Positions 24,072 through 35,584 of a stretch of 64,000 nucleotides of DNA are shown here, piece after piece (position 1 is the stretch's first letter; the number at the start of each line of letters is the position of its first letter). Made by a program: the position numbers and the translations under genes. The DNA is from Chloranthus sessilifolius (Eukaryota > Streptophyta > Magnoliopsida > Chloranthales > Chloranthaceae): positions 105,321,416 through 105,385,415 of the forward strand of contig CM037596.1 in assembly GCA_021018995.1 (NCBI GenBank). Direction: 5' to 3'. A model generated the notes under the pieces. That model worked only from the letters and a program-made list of their open reading frames with translations, did not search any database and had not been told where the DNA came from.

Positions 24072-24700
24072 GATGATAATCTCCTTTCGAGGTGGAATAT
24101 AAGCCTCCAAAGAAGGATCTCTTATGAATATGAGAAATGGAAAAAAATCAATCAATGCAATCATCAAATTGAATACTGATGGGTCCTTTGCCGATGGGAA
24201 GGCGGGTATTGGATTGAGGAGTTTTTCGAAATCATGAGGGCACGGTCTTGAGAAGATTCAGTGGCCCAACCAATAAAGAGAACATCATCAGGGTGCAACT
24301 TAAAGCTATACTCTATGGGCTAATGGAGGCTAAGAAGGAAAATACGATAACTAGAATTATGATTGAATCTGATAACTTAATTGCGGTTAACTGCATAAAC
24401 GAGTTGTTTGATATTCCATGGAGAGTGAGGATTTTGACTTTGCACATTCGGGAATTAATGATATCCTCGAACTCAGATCTCGAACTTAACCAACTAGCGG
24501 ATTACTTTGCTAAAGTTGGGAAAGATATCCTCGAAGTCAGATCTCGAAGAATGTTTAGATGTTTTGAAATCTGTTCTAAGGGATGATTTATTTATTACTT
24601 ACACTAGAATGTAGTAGTCCCTTTGTTTATTTTATCTTTCAATAATAAGGGTGAGGACCTTCAAACCTCAAGCTGAATTATCAAAAATAAAAATAAAAAA
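24072..24700 (+). pseudogene. LINE ORF2 3' end (RNase H) and tail
   Basis: Around 24155-24590 the translation gives KLNTDGSFADGKAGIGL, then (after a shift) VLRRFSGPTNKEN, IMIESDNLIAVNCIN and NQLADYFAKVGKD, the order of the C-terminal RNase H domain of plant non-LTR retrotransposons. A 3' end 'aataataagggtgaggac' leads to an A-rich tail near 24685-24700, much like the end of the LINE at 60905. It is 5'-truncated, the usual state of LINE copies. Confidence 0.7.
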
Positions 24701-25700
24701 ATACCAACATTGGTAAGAAATACAACACATTATCAATCCTCAAAACCTGGACCAATTTATGGACCCCAATAATTTAATGGCCTCTATTATGCAGGCCAAC
24801 ACGCCTGAGGATCTCTCTTATCATGTGATGTTTACTTAGAAGAAAAGAAAAAGAAAAAAGTCCATAATTTTCTACATGGTCCCCTAAGAGGTGGTCACGA
24901 ATACACAAGAAAAGCACTTGGAATCGGTGACTCACAAGAAAAGCTCTCAATGTGGCTGCACCCCCAAATGTGGCTTAGCTAGGTTTATCGCTAGCCCAGC
25001 CCAGCCTTAACACGGTTCGTTAAAGAGCTAGTCTACAATGGGTGTCCATTTATCATGAGTGGACATGACAGCCCACACAACTGTGACTGCTTGACATGAA
25101 CGGACTTCTAATGCATGGAAGTCTGTGCATGTCATGCAATCACATCGTAGACCATCTCTTCATTAATACCCTACACTCTCTGTGGGCTCCTTAAGAGGTG
25201 GTCCATTGATTTTATGGTCAAGATTTAATGTCACATGTAGAAGGTAATGACAGAGATGTGGAGAGTATTTTTTCTATTCACATGTTGAGCTCGAAATGGG
25301 GTTCAGCTACTTGTAAAGCCATTGGATGAAAGGTAATCTTGACTTCAACTTTCATAAGTTTAACATCATTCAATGCTTTTAAAATCAATTGAACCCCGTT
25401 TAGTTTTCAACCGGTTAGATCTGACCAAAATGGAGGGACTAGTGGGACCTCAATGTCTGGTAAATCAGCAAGGTTAAATTTCCGAACAATTCGGCAGAAT
25501 CTGACAAGTTTGAGGAAAATTTTGGAGAAAAATTGGTGAAAAAAAAAAGATTATAATTTTTTTTAATGAAAAGTAAACGTCATGATTATTGAAAAAATAT
25601 TGAATTATTAGGAATTTATTTGTGATTTAGTCACAAAATTTGCAAATATTTCGAAACACAGGATTTTTTTAGAATTCGGGAATAATTTGTAGAACCTTAA

Positions 25701-27381
25701 GGGTTTGTTTGGCGGAACGAGTTTTTGGAAAAACTTCGTAAAATCTTGAGATTTTAAGGAAGCTCTTTTTATCCGCTGTTTGGAAATCATGTGGGACTCA
25801 TAAATTAGAGCTTTTTTTAAAAAAAAATCGGATAAAAGATTCAGCCAAAATTTGGCTGAAAATCATTTCCACCAATGACATGGGTTATAATATTAAAGAG
25901 AAATTTTATTTATTACCCTTGCAACCTGAAATTCGTTCTTCTCAACTCGGATATTTCATGCTAAAATCGTTTTACTGCTTTGGATCAATCGATCGAGGGT
26001 TTTTTTTCACCACAATTTTTCATATAATGGATCTTGAGACCATGAGCTTATCATCATATGCTCAATTTTTTCTTTGATGTGACACACATGTCAATACCTC
26101 TTTGTTCACGCCCACGTATTCTGTGAGAGCGCCTACGTCCCAAACCCCAGAAAAAACGTTGATTTCTTCGGATCAGATGATGGAGATCCATTTTAGCAAA
26201 GATCTTCCACAAAATAGATCTTGGTTTCATGGCCCATCAATCTGACAGTCAAGTTTTCATTTTCTGTATCACCAATACCTAAAAAATGAATCTTTAATCA
26301 TATAGCACACATAATGCTCAAACGTGACTTTAGGGCCATTTCTTGGAGACTGGGGACACATGGAATCACAAACTGATCGTCTGATAGGTGCTATATGATC
26401 TTAAGATCAATTCTGTGGATGATCGGGCTGAAAAACAATCAACCTCATATGATCTAAAGCAATCAATAGTCTTCAAGGAGTCTCGGACGTGGGCGCTTTC
26501 AGAGAACGCATGGACGCCAACAGAGGTACCCATAAACAACGACGCCAATAAATGTAACCCAACCATCTAAACCACTTAATTTGAAGGGCATGATTTAAAG
26601 ATCATAAGTGAAAAGATTGACACCAAGCATAATTTTTATCATATGAATCAATGCACTCCAAAGCCATTATCCGTTTCAACAGTTGATTCTATCGAAGGAT
26701 ATGATAGAGATTGAGTTTTGCAGCACTCTTTTGTGTCGTAGATCTGTAGATCATGGCCTTTATATCAGACGGTTTAGATGCAACCTCACCTCATAATCGT
26801 ACAATTTATTTATACTGTAAAATTGTAACCTCACCCCATCTTCTCCAACCAACATGCATTGATTGCTTTGAATATGACAAAGAGATTGTTTTTTATCCCA
26901 ATCTTCCACATGATGCATCTTGAGATCATAGATATATCATTAGACGGTTTTTTTATTTCATGTGGCACTCATTCCAAAAAATGACCCATGATTTGTATTT
27001 GAGCTTGATGTATGTCTCACGAGTTTAAAGTTACTGTTTGGGATGTGTACCACGCGGAATAAAAAACTAACTATTTGAGTGTATGCCTGTGATCTCAAGA
27101 CCCATCTTGTAAAAAGTTGGTACGAACAAAAAATTTCATGTTCTAATTCAAAGCGATTAATGCATTTTGGCCCGACGAGATGGGGTGTGGTTACAAGTTC
27201 ACATGGTATGAAGAATGGTGCCTTAGGAAAATAATTTTTCAGAATGTACCCAAACAGCTGAAAAAAAAAAAATCAAACCATTGTAAAGTTTTAAAAATAA
27301 AACTTTCTATGAATTCTTTTATTTACAAGCCCATATAAAGTAAAAAAAAAATCATATCCTTGAGTTTTGTCAAACAAGGCC
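25701..27381. mobile_element. PIF/Harbinger-like non-autonomous element in copy A
   Basis: Ends GGGTTTGTTTGGCGGAAC and (reverse strand) GGCCTTGTTTGACAAAAC, flanked by TAA on both sides (25698-25700, 27382-27384). Copies B and C have the uninterrupted site (AGAACCTTAAT and AGAGCCTTAAA). 1681 bp with no transposase; it holds inverted-repeat sequence related to the foldback elements in MLO introns. Confidence 0.75.
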
Positions 27382-27662
27382 TAAATTTGCAAAGAATTTG
27401 CGATTTTATCAAATGTTGGGAGAATTTGGTGACTATGGTTGGGACTTAGGATAACACCACTCTCACCATGGGCACTTTAATATTGACTCTTATTCTTCTC
27501 TTATATAAAAAAAGGTCTAAACTGTATCAAACCGGACCGACTTTTTTTGATTATTCCTCAGTTTAAGTTTCGATTTTTCAAAAATTAATCGTACTAAAAA
27601 AATAGAAATTTTTGGTTTCGGTAGGGATTTAGTTACGAAATCGTCACCCCTATGGGATAATG

Positions 27663-27838
27663 CAGGGCCGGCCTTGAGATTTTGGGGGCCGTACGCGAGT
27701 TCCAAAATGAGGCCCTGAACTATTGAATTGGGTTATACCATTGCCGGGCAGGGGCCCTATTTTTTGAATAAACTTTGGGGTAAATTTTGGGGGGACCTTG
27801 GCGACAACCTCTTGGGCTTATGCCCAAGGCCGGCCTTA
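27663..27838. mobile_element. hAT-like MITE (CAGGGCCGGCC), copy A
   Basis: CAGGGCCGGCC at the left and GGCCGGCC plus three decayed bases at the right. The copy-B equivalent shows the intact end GGCCGGCCCTG and 8-bp flanks GGATAATG/GGATTATG, typical of hAT. Present in all three units, so it predates the triplication. Confidence 0.7.
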
Positions 27839-28148
27839 CAATTATGCCTCCAAACGATACACCTAGTGGGGATTTTGTCTCTTGAGGTCGGTAACACCCC
27901 ATTAATCTGCCAAAAAAAGAAAGGGTACCTCTGTTCGTGCCTACAGGATTATTGAGGGCACCTATGTTTGAAAGCCACTAAAACCCATTGACTGCTAGAA
28001 ATCAAGATTCATTGTCTGGAAGGTTGGGGTGAAAACTGATCTCCGTTGTCTAATTTCAAGCAATCAATGGGTTTCAAATTTAGGCGCCTTTAATAATCTT
28101 GTATGCGCGAAGAGAGGTATCCTAAAAATAAAACTAAAATAAAAATAA

Positions 28149-29462
28149 GGGAGTTACAACTTGCACACGAGAGTTGTTCTTTGCACATAGTTTGAAAAGA
28201 AAGATTCAATTTTTTTGGATTTGCGATACATGAAATACCGTGCCTCTGATTTGAAGGCTATGATGTAAAGATCTTTTGTTGCGAAAAATTGACACGAAAT
28301 GTAACCTCTATCATCTAATTTAACATAGTCAACTATTTAAGTAGATGATACAAATCGTGTATTGTGCCAATCTTTGGCACCAAAAATTCTTTCCATCATG
28401 GCCTTCCAAATAGATGACTTAGATGGTGTTCCACATGGCAAAGGTCGCAAAAACATGGTTATCAAAATCGGCGATTTTTTGAAAAAAATTCGTTTAAAAC
28501 TCATTTTTTTCATAAAACGTCGGAAACACATTTGAAACTCATTTTTTTTTTCGGAAAAACCATGATTTTGACGTTGTAAACAAGTTTTCTATGGCTTTTT
28601 TCCGAAAATTTTCTCATTTTTTCAAAACATATTAATTTATGGGAGCCGGTTTCGTCCTCCATCAGAGGGCAGTCAGCTCCCTTCAAGGTTTATGCGGAGC
28701 TTTACGTGGCATTCAAAACACTATTTTAGTGTCACATGAAACATGAGAGGGTGGTGGTTTAGATCAAATTTTTAAAAAAATTTATAAATATTTTTTGTAA
28801 AAATATCAGTCAAAGTTTGTCTAATTTCAACAGTCATATTTAATGGCTAAAAAAATACATGGTGGTGCGGACTTTTCAAATTTTGTTTATTATTTATAAC
28901 TATTATCTAGGCATTGCACTTGTGGTCCACATGACATCCACAACCTTTTGGGTGCCACGTGAAGCTCCATGTGGAACCTTGGAGGACGGTTGGATGGACA
29001 CTTGTTTCCCTTCACGATTTTTTTCGAGATTTTGCCAATATTTTTACATTTGCTTCTTTTCTATTGCATTACTGATTTTTTCTCAAATTCCAACTTTGTA
29101 ATTATTTCCAAAAATATAAAATCTTTATTTTTAAACTATGTGTTGTCCTCACCACTCTCGTTGTTACTACTCTGAAACTGTCACATCTATATGCGTGTAC
29201 TCTTCCTTGACTGTCGAAGTTGTTCCGATTGTATGGCTGTATCAAAAAAATAAAAAAATAATGTTCAACTACACAAATCACTACAAAAAATAAAACTATT
29301 AGCAGTTTTTTTTTGCAGCAAAAAACTACCGCTATTAACACAAAAACTATTAAAAGTTATTAAGACTATTAGCGGCAATTTTTTTGTTAATAGCGGCAGT
29401 TTTTGGCTGCCGCTAATAGTCTTATTTTTTGTAGTGAATCTTGTATGCAAGTTGTACTTCCC
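28149..29462. mobile_element. Mutator-like non-autonomous element, copy A
   Basis: Left end GGGAGTTACAACTTGCA; right end, reverse strand, GGGAAGTACAACTTGCAT. It is flanked by TAAAAATAA-like sequence. The interior has no transposase. The copy-B version (40404-41509) lacks the CACTA MITE and keeps flanks TAAAAATAA/TAAAAAATAA. Confidence 0.55.
29279..29436. mobile_element. CACTA-type MITE with AAT duplication
   Basis: CACTACAAAAAATAAAAC to TCTTATTTTTTGTAGTG, flanked by AAT (29276-29278, 29437-29439). Copy B at about 41480 has the empty site ACACAAATCTTG. The interior pairs as TAGCGGCAG-type inverted repeats. Confidence 0.85.
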
Positions 29463-29976
29463 TGGAAAATAAGAGAGCTAAAACTTGCACATGAGCATTA
29501 TATCAAGTGTACGGGTACGCATCAGCTCCAAAACATCTTTCTTGATGAGATCATACCATTGGCACAAAAAACGATCTCATCATCTGGTTGAATAAGTCAA
29601 AGGCCATCATTTGATTCAATGGTGTTTGTGTTCAATTAGATGGCAGAGATCAAATTTTGTGCCAATTTTGGCCTCAAAGTTCTTTAGATCATTGAATTTA
29701 AATCAGACGGCTTACATGGTGTTTCACGTGCAATAGTCCCTAAAAGTATAGATTCTTTCTTCTCCATAAAAATAATCTAATGACCTAACACCGACTTTTT
29801 GGTTAGGACATGCGCCAATGAAAGTGTAATTTTGATGACCCACACATCATATATGGTGTATAGGTCCATGCAACTAGTATCATTTTTGAAGCAATGCCGA
29901 ATGGATTCATCGTTTCGAGTTGGCCGAAATGTCGGCAGCCTTCCTAACAATTACCAACATTGGTAAGAAATACAAC

Positions 29977-30141
29977 CAAGGATCAAAATTTCGGGTTGAA
30001 TTTTGGTTTCGGGCATGACCGGAATCGAAATCTGAATTCCGAAATTTTGGACGCCACACAAAACGGATTGAAATTTTGGATTTCAATTTTGTTTCGGCCA
30101 TGTCTGAAATTGAAACATTTCGGCCAAAATTTTGATCCATC
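29977..30141. mobile_element. hAT-like MITE (CAAGGATCAAAATTT family) in copy B
   Basis: 165 bp. Left CAAGGATCAAAATTTCGG; right, reverse strand, GATGGATCAAAATTTTGG. It is flanked by the 8-bp repeat AATACAAC (29969-29976, 30142-30149). Copies A and C show the empty site. Confidence 0.85.
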
Positions 30142-30489
30142 AATACAACACATTATCAATCCTCAAAACCTAGACCAATTTATGGACCCCAATAATTTAA
30201 TGGCCTCTATTATGGAGGCCAATGCGCCTGAGGATCTCTCTTATCGTGTGATGCTTACTTAGAAGAAAACAAAAAGTTCATAATTTTCTACTTGCTCCCC
30301 TAAGAGGTCGCTTAGGTAGTCAGGAATACACAAAAAGCACTTCAAATTGGTGATTCATTACGAGAGATGCCTAGAAGCAATAGTTCATTATTCGGTGGAT
30401 CTTTTCGAGTTCCTTCATCTCAGGAAGGGAATTCAATAGACTCGGTTGAAAAAAATCTCACCTGCACCCCCAAATTTGGCTTAGCGCAG

Positions 30490-30612
30490 TTTTTTTAACA
30501 AAAAATTGTTGCTATTAATCCCGTCACTACCAAAAACTGCTATTATTAGTCTCGTCACTATTAAAAATTGCCTTCACAGCAAGTGTCACTCAAATACCTT
30601 ATTTTTATAACG
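30490..30612. mobile_element. Degraded CACTA-type MITE fragment
   Basis: Contains GCTATTAATCCCGTCACTAC, AAAAACTGC and a CTTATTTTTATAACG end, which match the interior and decayed right end of the CACTA-type MITE at 44147-44298. Borders are unclear. Confidence 0.45.
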
Positions 30613-31507
30613 AATCCATGGAAGTCTGTCCAGTATTGAAAATCTGATTTTTATAGTGAATACATGAAAGTCTGCAGTACTGAAAATCTGACCACGTCAT
30701 GCAGTCACATCCTAGACCATCTCTTCATTAATACCCAACCCTCTCCGTAGGCTCCTTAAGAGGAGGGCCATTGATTTGATTTAATGTCATACGTAAAAAG
30801 AAATGATAGAGATGGGGAGAGTATCTTTTTCTTTTCACATGTTGAGCTCGAAATGGGTTGAGCTGCTTGTGAAACCATTGGATGAAAGGTAATCGTGACT
30901 TCAACTTTGATAAAGTTAACATCATGCAATGCTTTTAAAATCAATTGAACCCCATTTAGCTTTCAACGTAACCCGTTAGATCTGACCTAAATGGAAGGAC
31001 TAGTGGGAGCTAACTATGTAGTAATTCGGCAAGGTTAAATCTCCAAAAAATTCGGCAGAATCCGACAAGTTTGGGGAAAATTTTGGAGAAAAATCGGAGA
31101 AAAAAATAAAATTATAAATTCTTTTAATGAATAGTAAAAATCATGATTATCCAAAAAAATCTTGAATTATTAGAAAATTATTTGTGAATTAGTCACAAAA
31201 TTCGCAAATATTTCAAAACACATGATTTTTTTAAAAATTCATGAAAAATTCTTAGAACCTTAATTAATTTGCGAATAATTCACTATTTTATCTAATATTC
31301 GGAGAATTTGGTGACAATGGTTGGGACTTGGGCACTTTAATATAGACTCTTATTCTTATCTTATATAAAAAAAAGGTCCAAATTGGATTGAACTGTACCG
31401 ACTTTTTTCGATTAGTGCTCAGTTTAAGTTTTGATTTTTCAAAAATTAATCGTACATAAAAAAGGAAATTTTGGTTTCAGTAGGGATTTAGTTATCGAAA
31501 TCGTCAC

Positions 31508-32875
31508 TGTGCAACCGTGGATTTCATCAATCTGTCGCGACAATACGCTCAAAAAATGGAGTTGTTACACGGAGCTTTTGGTGTCTCGGGAGACCGAAAA
31601 TCAAGATCATGTATACCGAAGTGCTAGATTTGACTCGAATCCGATCTACGCTAAAGGCTTTTGGATAGGGGTTTCGGTTATCAATCGGGAAGGTGTTAGG
31701 CACCCAATTGACCCGCTCGTAAGCGGTCTATACTGTAGAAAAGTGTAGAAAAAAGTATAAAAACGAGCGACACTTCTTTTTGCTTGAATGCATTTTGATT
31801 CTATTTGAGCCCCCCGCAATCACCGAAATTTCGGTGACATAACGACTCAAATTCTAGGATAACGAAAAAATAAATAAAAAAGGTAGAGGAATAGATAGGA
31901 GAGCTGTAGCTCTCAGGCCCTTATAGCACCATGGTCGGATCTTCACGTGGATGCGACACCGGTGAGCTTCCGATAGTAAATGGGTTAGAGATGAGTTTTT
32001 TAACTAGCTAGGGCTTGGGAACTAGAGGGTTTGAGATGATGGTGTGAGATAGTTGGCCAAAGTTCTAAAGCTTGGGAATGATGGGGATGGAAAAGCAAAG
32101 GCAAGGGAAGAAATAAAATTCTAAGGCTTGGATGGGTAATTTTTACTTGGAAATGAGAGGAGATTTATGTAGAGTTTCTTTTCTTAGATTTCAAAAGTCC
32201 TTAAACAAGAGGGGGGGGTTGGCTCTCCATTTATAGAGAAATAGTAGATTAGTTAATGGTTAGGTCACTAATGGGTTTAGAAATTAGGTAATCCTAAATA
32301 TAAGATTTTTAAAATTTTTAAGAGCCTTGAGAAGAGAATGTTGGGTTTTGATGGTGGATGATAGGGTGATAACTTAAATGACAAAATAGTGATACCTAAG
32401 GTTGGGAATGACATATGAGTCCTAAAGAAACAAACCTCAAGCTTTGGGATGGTCCACAAGTCAAACCCCCAATTTTCCAATCAATCATTTTTTAAGAATC
32501 GATTTTTTCAGTTTTGAGAAGTTAGGGCCCGATTTTACAAATTTGCGTTTTTTCAAATTATCATAACTTTTGATATACAACTCAAAATTAAGAGATTCTT
32601 GGCTCGTTGGAAAGCTGGAACCTCTACTTTCTAATGATATAGGAATTAGGTTGGGCAATTATCTGTGCAAACTTTGGCACTCATATTTTCATCAGCTATT
32701 TTGATTGGTTTGAAATGAGTTTTATGAGTTCATTTTAGGCTTTCTAAGGGTTTGGGAATGGTTCTAAAGGTTAGATTAAGTTCTTAGGGTTTAGGAGGTG
32801 CTTTCGGAAGCTCAGGAGTGCGCCGTTCTCGAAGTATGGGTCGATTGGGTCTTGGGCCAAATTTGAGTGTCTATA
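31508..32875 (-). repeat. Tat element 3' LTR
   Basis: 1368 bp. On the minus strand it starts TATAGACACTCAAATTTGG (TG decayed to TA) after a purine tract (CCAAAGAGAGGCATC). It contains CGTTGGAAAGCT-type sequence near 32605 (plus) and GGGTGCCTAACACCTTCCC near 31690-31706 (minus), a block I recall as common in plant Tat/Ogre LTRs. Confidence 0.85.
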
Positions 32876-35584
32876 GATGCCTCTCTTTGGTATCCGATCA
32901 GTAACGATCGTATGCCAAAGAAAGAGACATCCAAAGAGGCTCAAGACACGCTAACAGGTCTGCCATATTCAAAACAAACCTCAAACATCAAAAAGAAAGA
33001 AAAACAGAAAGATTGAAGTAAGCCCAATACTTGGTATAACGTGTGTCACTCAGGAATGGAAGTAGTGGAAGCCCTAACACTTGGGAAGACTTCGGCTCCT
33101 CGAGATCATCGGTCCTCAAGTGCTTAGTGACATTACTGGGCATAACTGAGATGATGTGATTATGTTCGATGTTTGAGTTTCATTCTGAATAAAATAGTCC
33201 CGCGAGCGGGAGGGTGATTGATTTATACTTAAAGATTGACGTAAAGTAAAGACGCGAAGATCCACTGATTGCATCCAATCTCATGAGGCACCGATTGCCC
33301 CACTTGATCAGCCACGGGTGCCCCTACGCGAGGTAGGGTTCGAGATCTTTAAACAAACTCATTGATGTTGAAGTTAATTTAGCATAATTATATGAATGGA
33401 GTTAATATTAATGTCACAACGCTGTTTGGGAGAATGTACCCTGAATCAACATGACCTAGAGCACTCCCAACTTCAAATAATACTGAACAGATTCGGCCAA
33501 AATTAGGTGCCTACGGAAGGAGACACCCAATCTTGGTTTATGCCAATAATGATCTTACAATTCATTTAACTATGCATAAACATGTACCCATTAAGAGCGA
33601 TAATAACGAGGTGATGGAAGTCTTAACCCAAATCCCATTCGGGTACAATTTACAGGAACAAACGGCCATACTACAGATACCCAGACACATGGCGCCTATC
33701 TAAGGGATACCGCACCAATGCAGGTTTTAAGCCTATGAAAAACTAAGGGAAATGAATCCTTCTGTATGCATGTTTGCACATAGTTGATCGATATATATTT
33801 TTATTTTGAGCAGGATGGTCTCAATCAACGATTGACCTTTTTCTGAGGAATCTAAAGCTTAAGAAACTAAAGTTCACATGAACCAAAGACGAAACACTTA
33901 GCTTGAAGATTTAGTAGTGGAATTAACCTGATCGAAACATCGACCACTTGATTGGGATTGACACTATTGCTCCTACTTTAAAGTGGGATCTAAAGATCCA
34001 AGGTGAACCTTAGACTTAAGACATTAATTTATCACAGCTACGTTGCCGATAAAATATTAACATTTTATCGCATTAAAACACGCATGTGCGTAGCTGTTTG
34101 TAACAAAAAGTACCATGAAAACTCAGCTATCTTTTTTTCTTTTTCAAATGATATCTTTTTCTATATATATATATATATTTTAATAGATTGGACATTGGTG
34201 GTGAGATGCTTCATTTGATTTATCTATCAGTGAGAGGTTGCCTGCTTCGAAGCTTTGGACCATTTGATGTTTCTGCTCATTCTCAAGAAAATGTCAGTCA
34301 CTTTTTTATTTATATAAGTAACAATATGCATCCTAATTAATAGAAGGAGAAGCAAACCTTTACCTACACATTTTTAATTTTCAAGATTTATATATTTTTT
34401 TGGATTATTATTTTTAGAGAATTTTTTTTCTTTTTCTTCATTTTTGAGATGAAAGTACGATGCTGTAAATAAGTAAATGGAAGAATTATATATATATATA
34501 TATATTTTTTCTTTTCTTCTTTTTTGTTTGATGTCTTAACAATGAGGTGAAGTAACAGGTACAATTTGGGGCATAGTCGAATCCGTTCATGGGGTCGGAC
34601 CTGAGTGAGGTTCAAAATTTTTACCAAGGTTGAAACATCCATTCTTTTGGATCGAATTAACCTTTTCTCCTTACCTCGGGTCATACGTTTGACCGTGCAG
34701 TATGAAGATATACCTGATTATGACTTGATTTGAAGAAAATGACCAACCAAATTGGCGGTCAGATAGACCGGAAATGTAACCAATGGACTAACTTGAATGA
34801 TATTTCTTTTCTTTCTCTCCTAATTTTTAAAGCATTCTCACTCACAATGCCCAAGATGGGTTTTCACCGTGCCCGCTATCGCCATCTTTTTTACCCGTAG
34901 CGCCCTTTCGGGTTTTCACTACATCCATGGGTATTTTTACTCAGGCGCCTTTTCAGCTTTTTACCTAATCCGCACAAACTCGCTTTTCTTACCTATGGCG
35001 CCCTTGTGGGTTTTTACCACGTCCTCTTTGCTTTGAACTCGTATATTTTTTCTTCTTCTTTTCTCTAAAGGCCACGACATGGACGTTGATTTCGTCATAA
35101 TCGGCAGGATGGAATTCTTTTGTTGTCTCTCAGCTTAGCTCGTACTGACTCAAAGGATATTATGACTGCTCGTAGACCTTAAAGAGGGCTTTCTTCAGGG
35201 TTGTATCATGGCCATGGGCTAAAAAGGGTAGGTTAGGAATTTTGAATGTATTCTTGGATTTAAAGGTTTTCCTTAATTGGGTTTCAGATGCTGTAATACA
35301 CTTCTTCCTTGGGGGATTTTTACTTATATGCCCCATGATTTTTCTATCTCTTTTTCCTTTTGCTTTCTTTTCAGACCTCCATTTTTTTTGGAGTTTTATT
35401 TTTATGATTTTTTTTTTTTTTTTTTTGGTATATACATTTTCACTTCTTCTTTGGAGAGGGGGTTACAAAAGAAATGTTAATGGCACAACGGGTGTAGCAA
35501 AGGGTGTGATCATTCAGGGGTGCTTTTCGGCTATTTGGCTTTGAAATGATAGCCTCTTTTAAGGGGCCCTTAAGTAGTCATGTA
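32876..35584 (-). other. Tat element 3' untranslated region
   Basis: 2.7 kb between integrase and LTR without a credible gene; such long non-coding segments are usual in Tat elements. It holds AT microsatellites (near 34160 and 34490), a poly-T run near 35410 and, at 34860-35030, three irregular direct repeats built on GCGCC-CTTT-nGGGTTTT-nAC. Confidence 0.6.

Larger units (their letters stand above)
24704..29954. repeat. Tandem unit, copy A
   Basis: Starts ACCAACATTGGTAAGAAATA, the same words that begin copies B (29955) and C (42004). Common parts in order: CTCAAAACCTGGACC block, the 'aagaggtggtc' blocks, AAATTTGGTGACTATGG-type block, hAT-like MITE, a 1.1-kb GGGAG-ended element, and the AAAACGATCTC block up to the next start. 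Private to A are the PIF-like insertion (25701-27381) and a CACTA-type MITE (29279-29436). No coding potential was recognised. Confidence 0.75.

Noticed and set aside
35242..35544. Phe-rich 100-codon frame that looks membrane-like
   Set aside because: It arises from poly-T and AT-rich DNA in the Tat untranslated region; no homology or start context.
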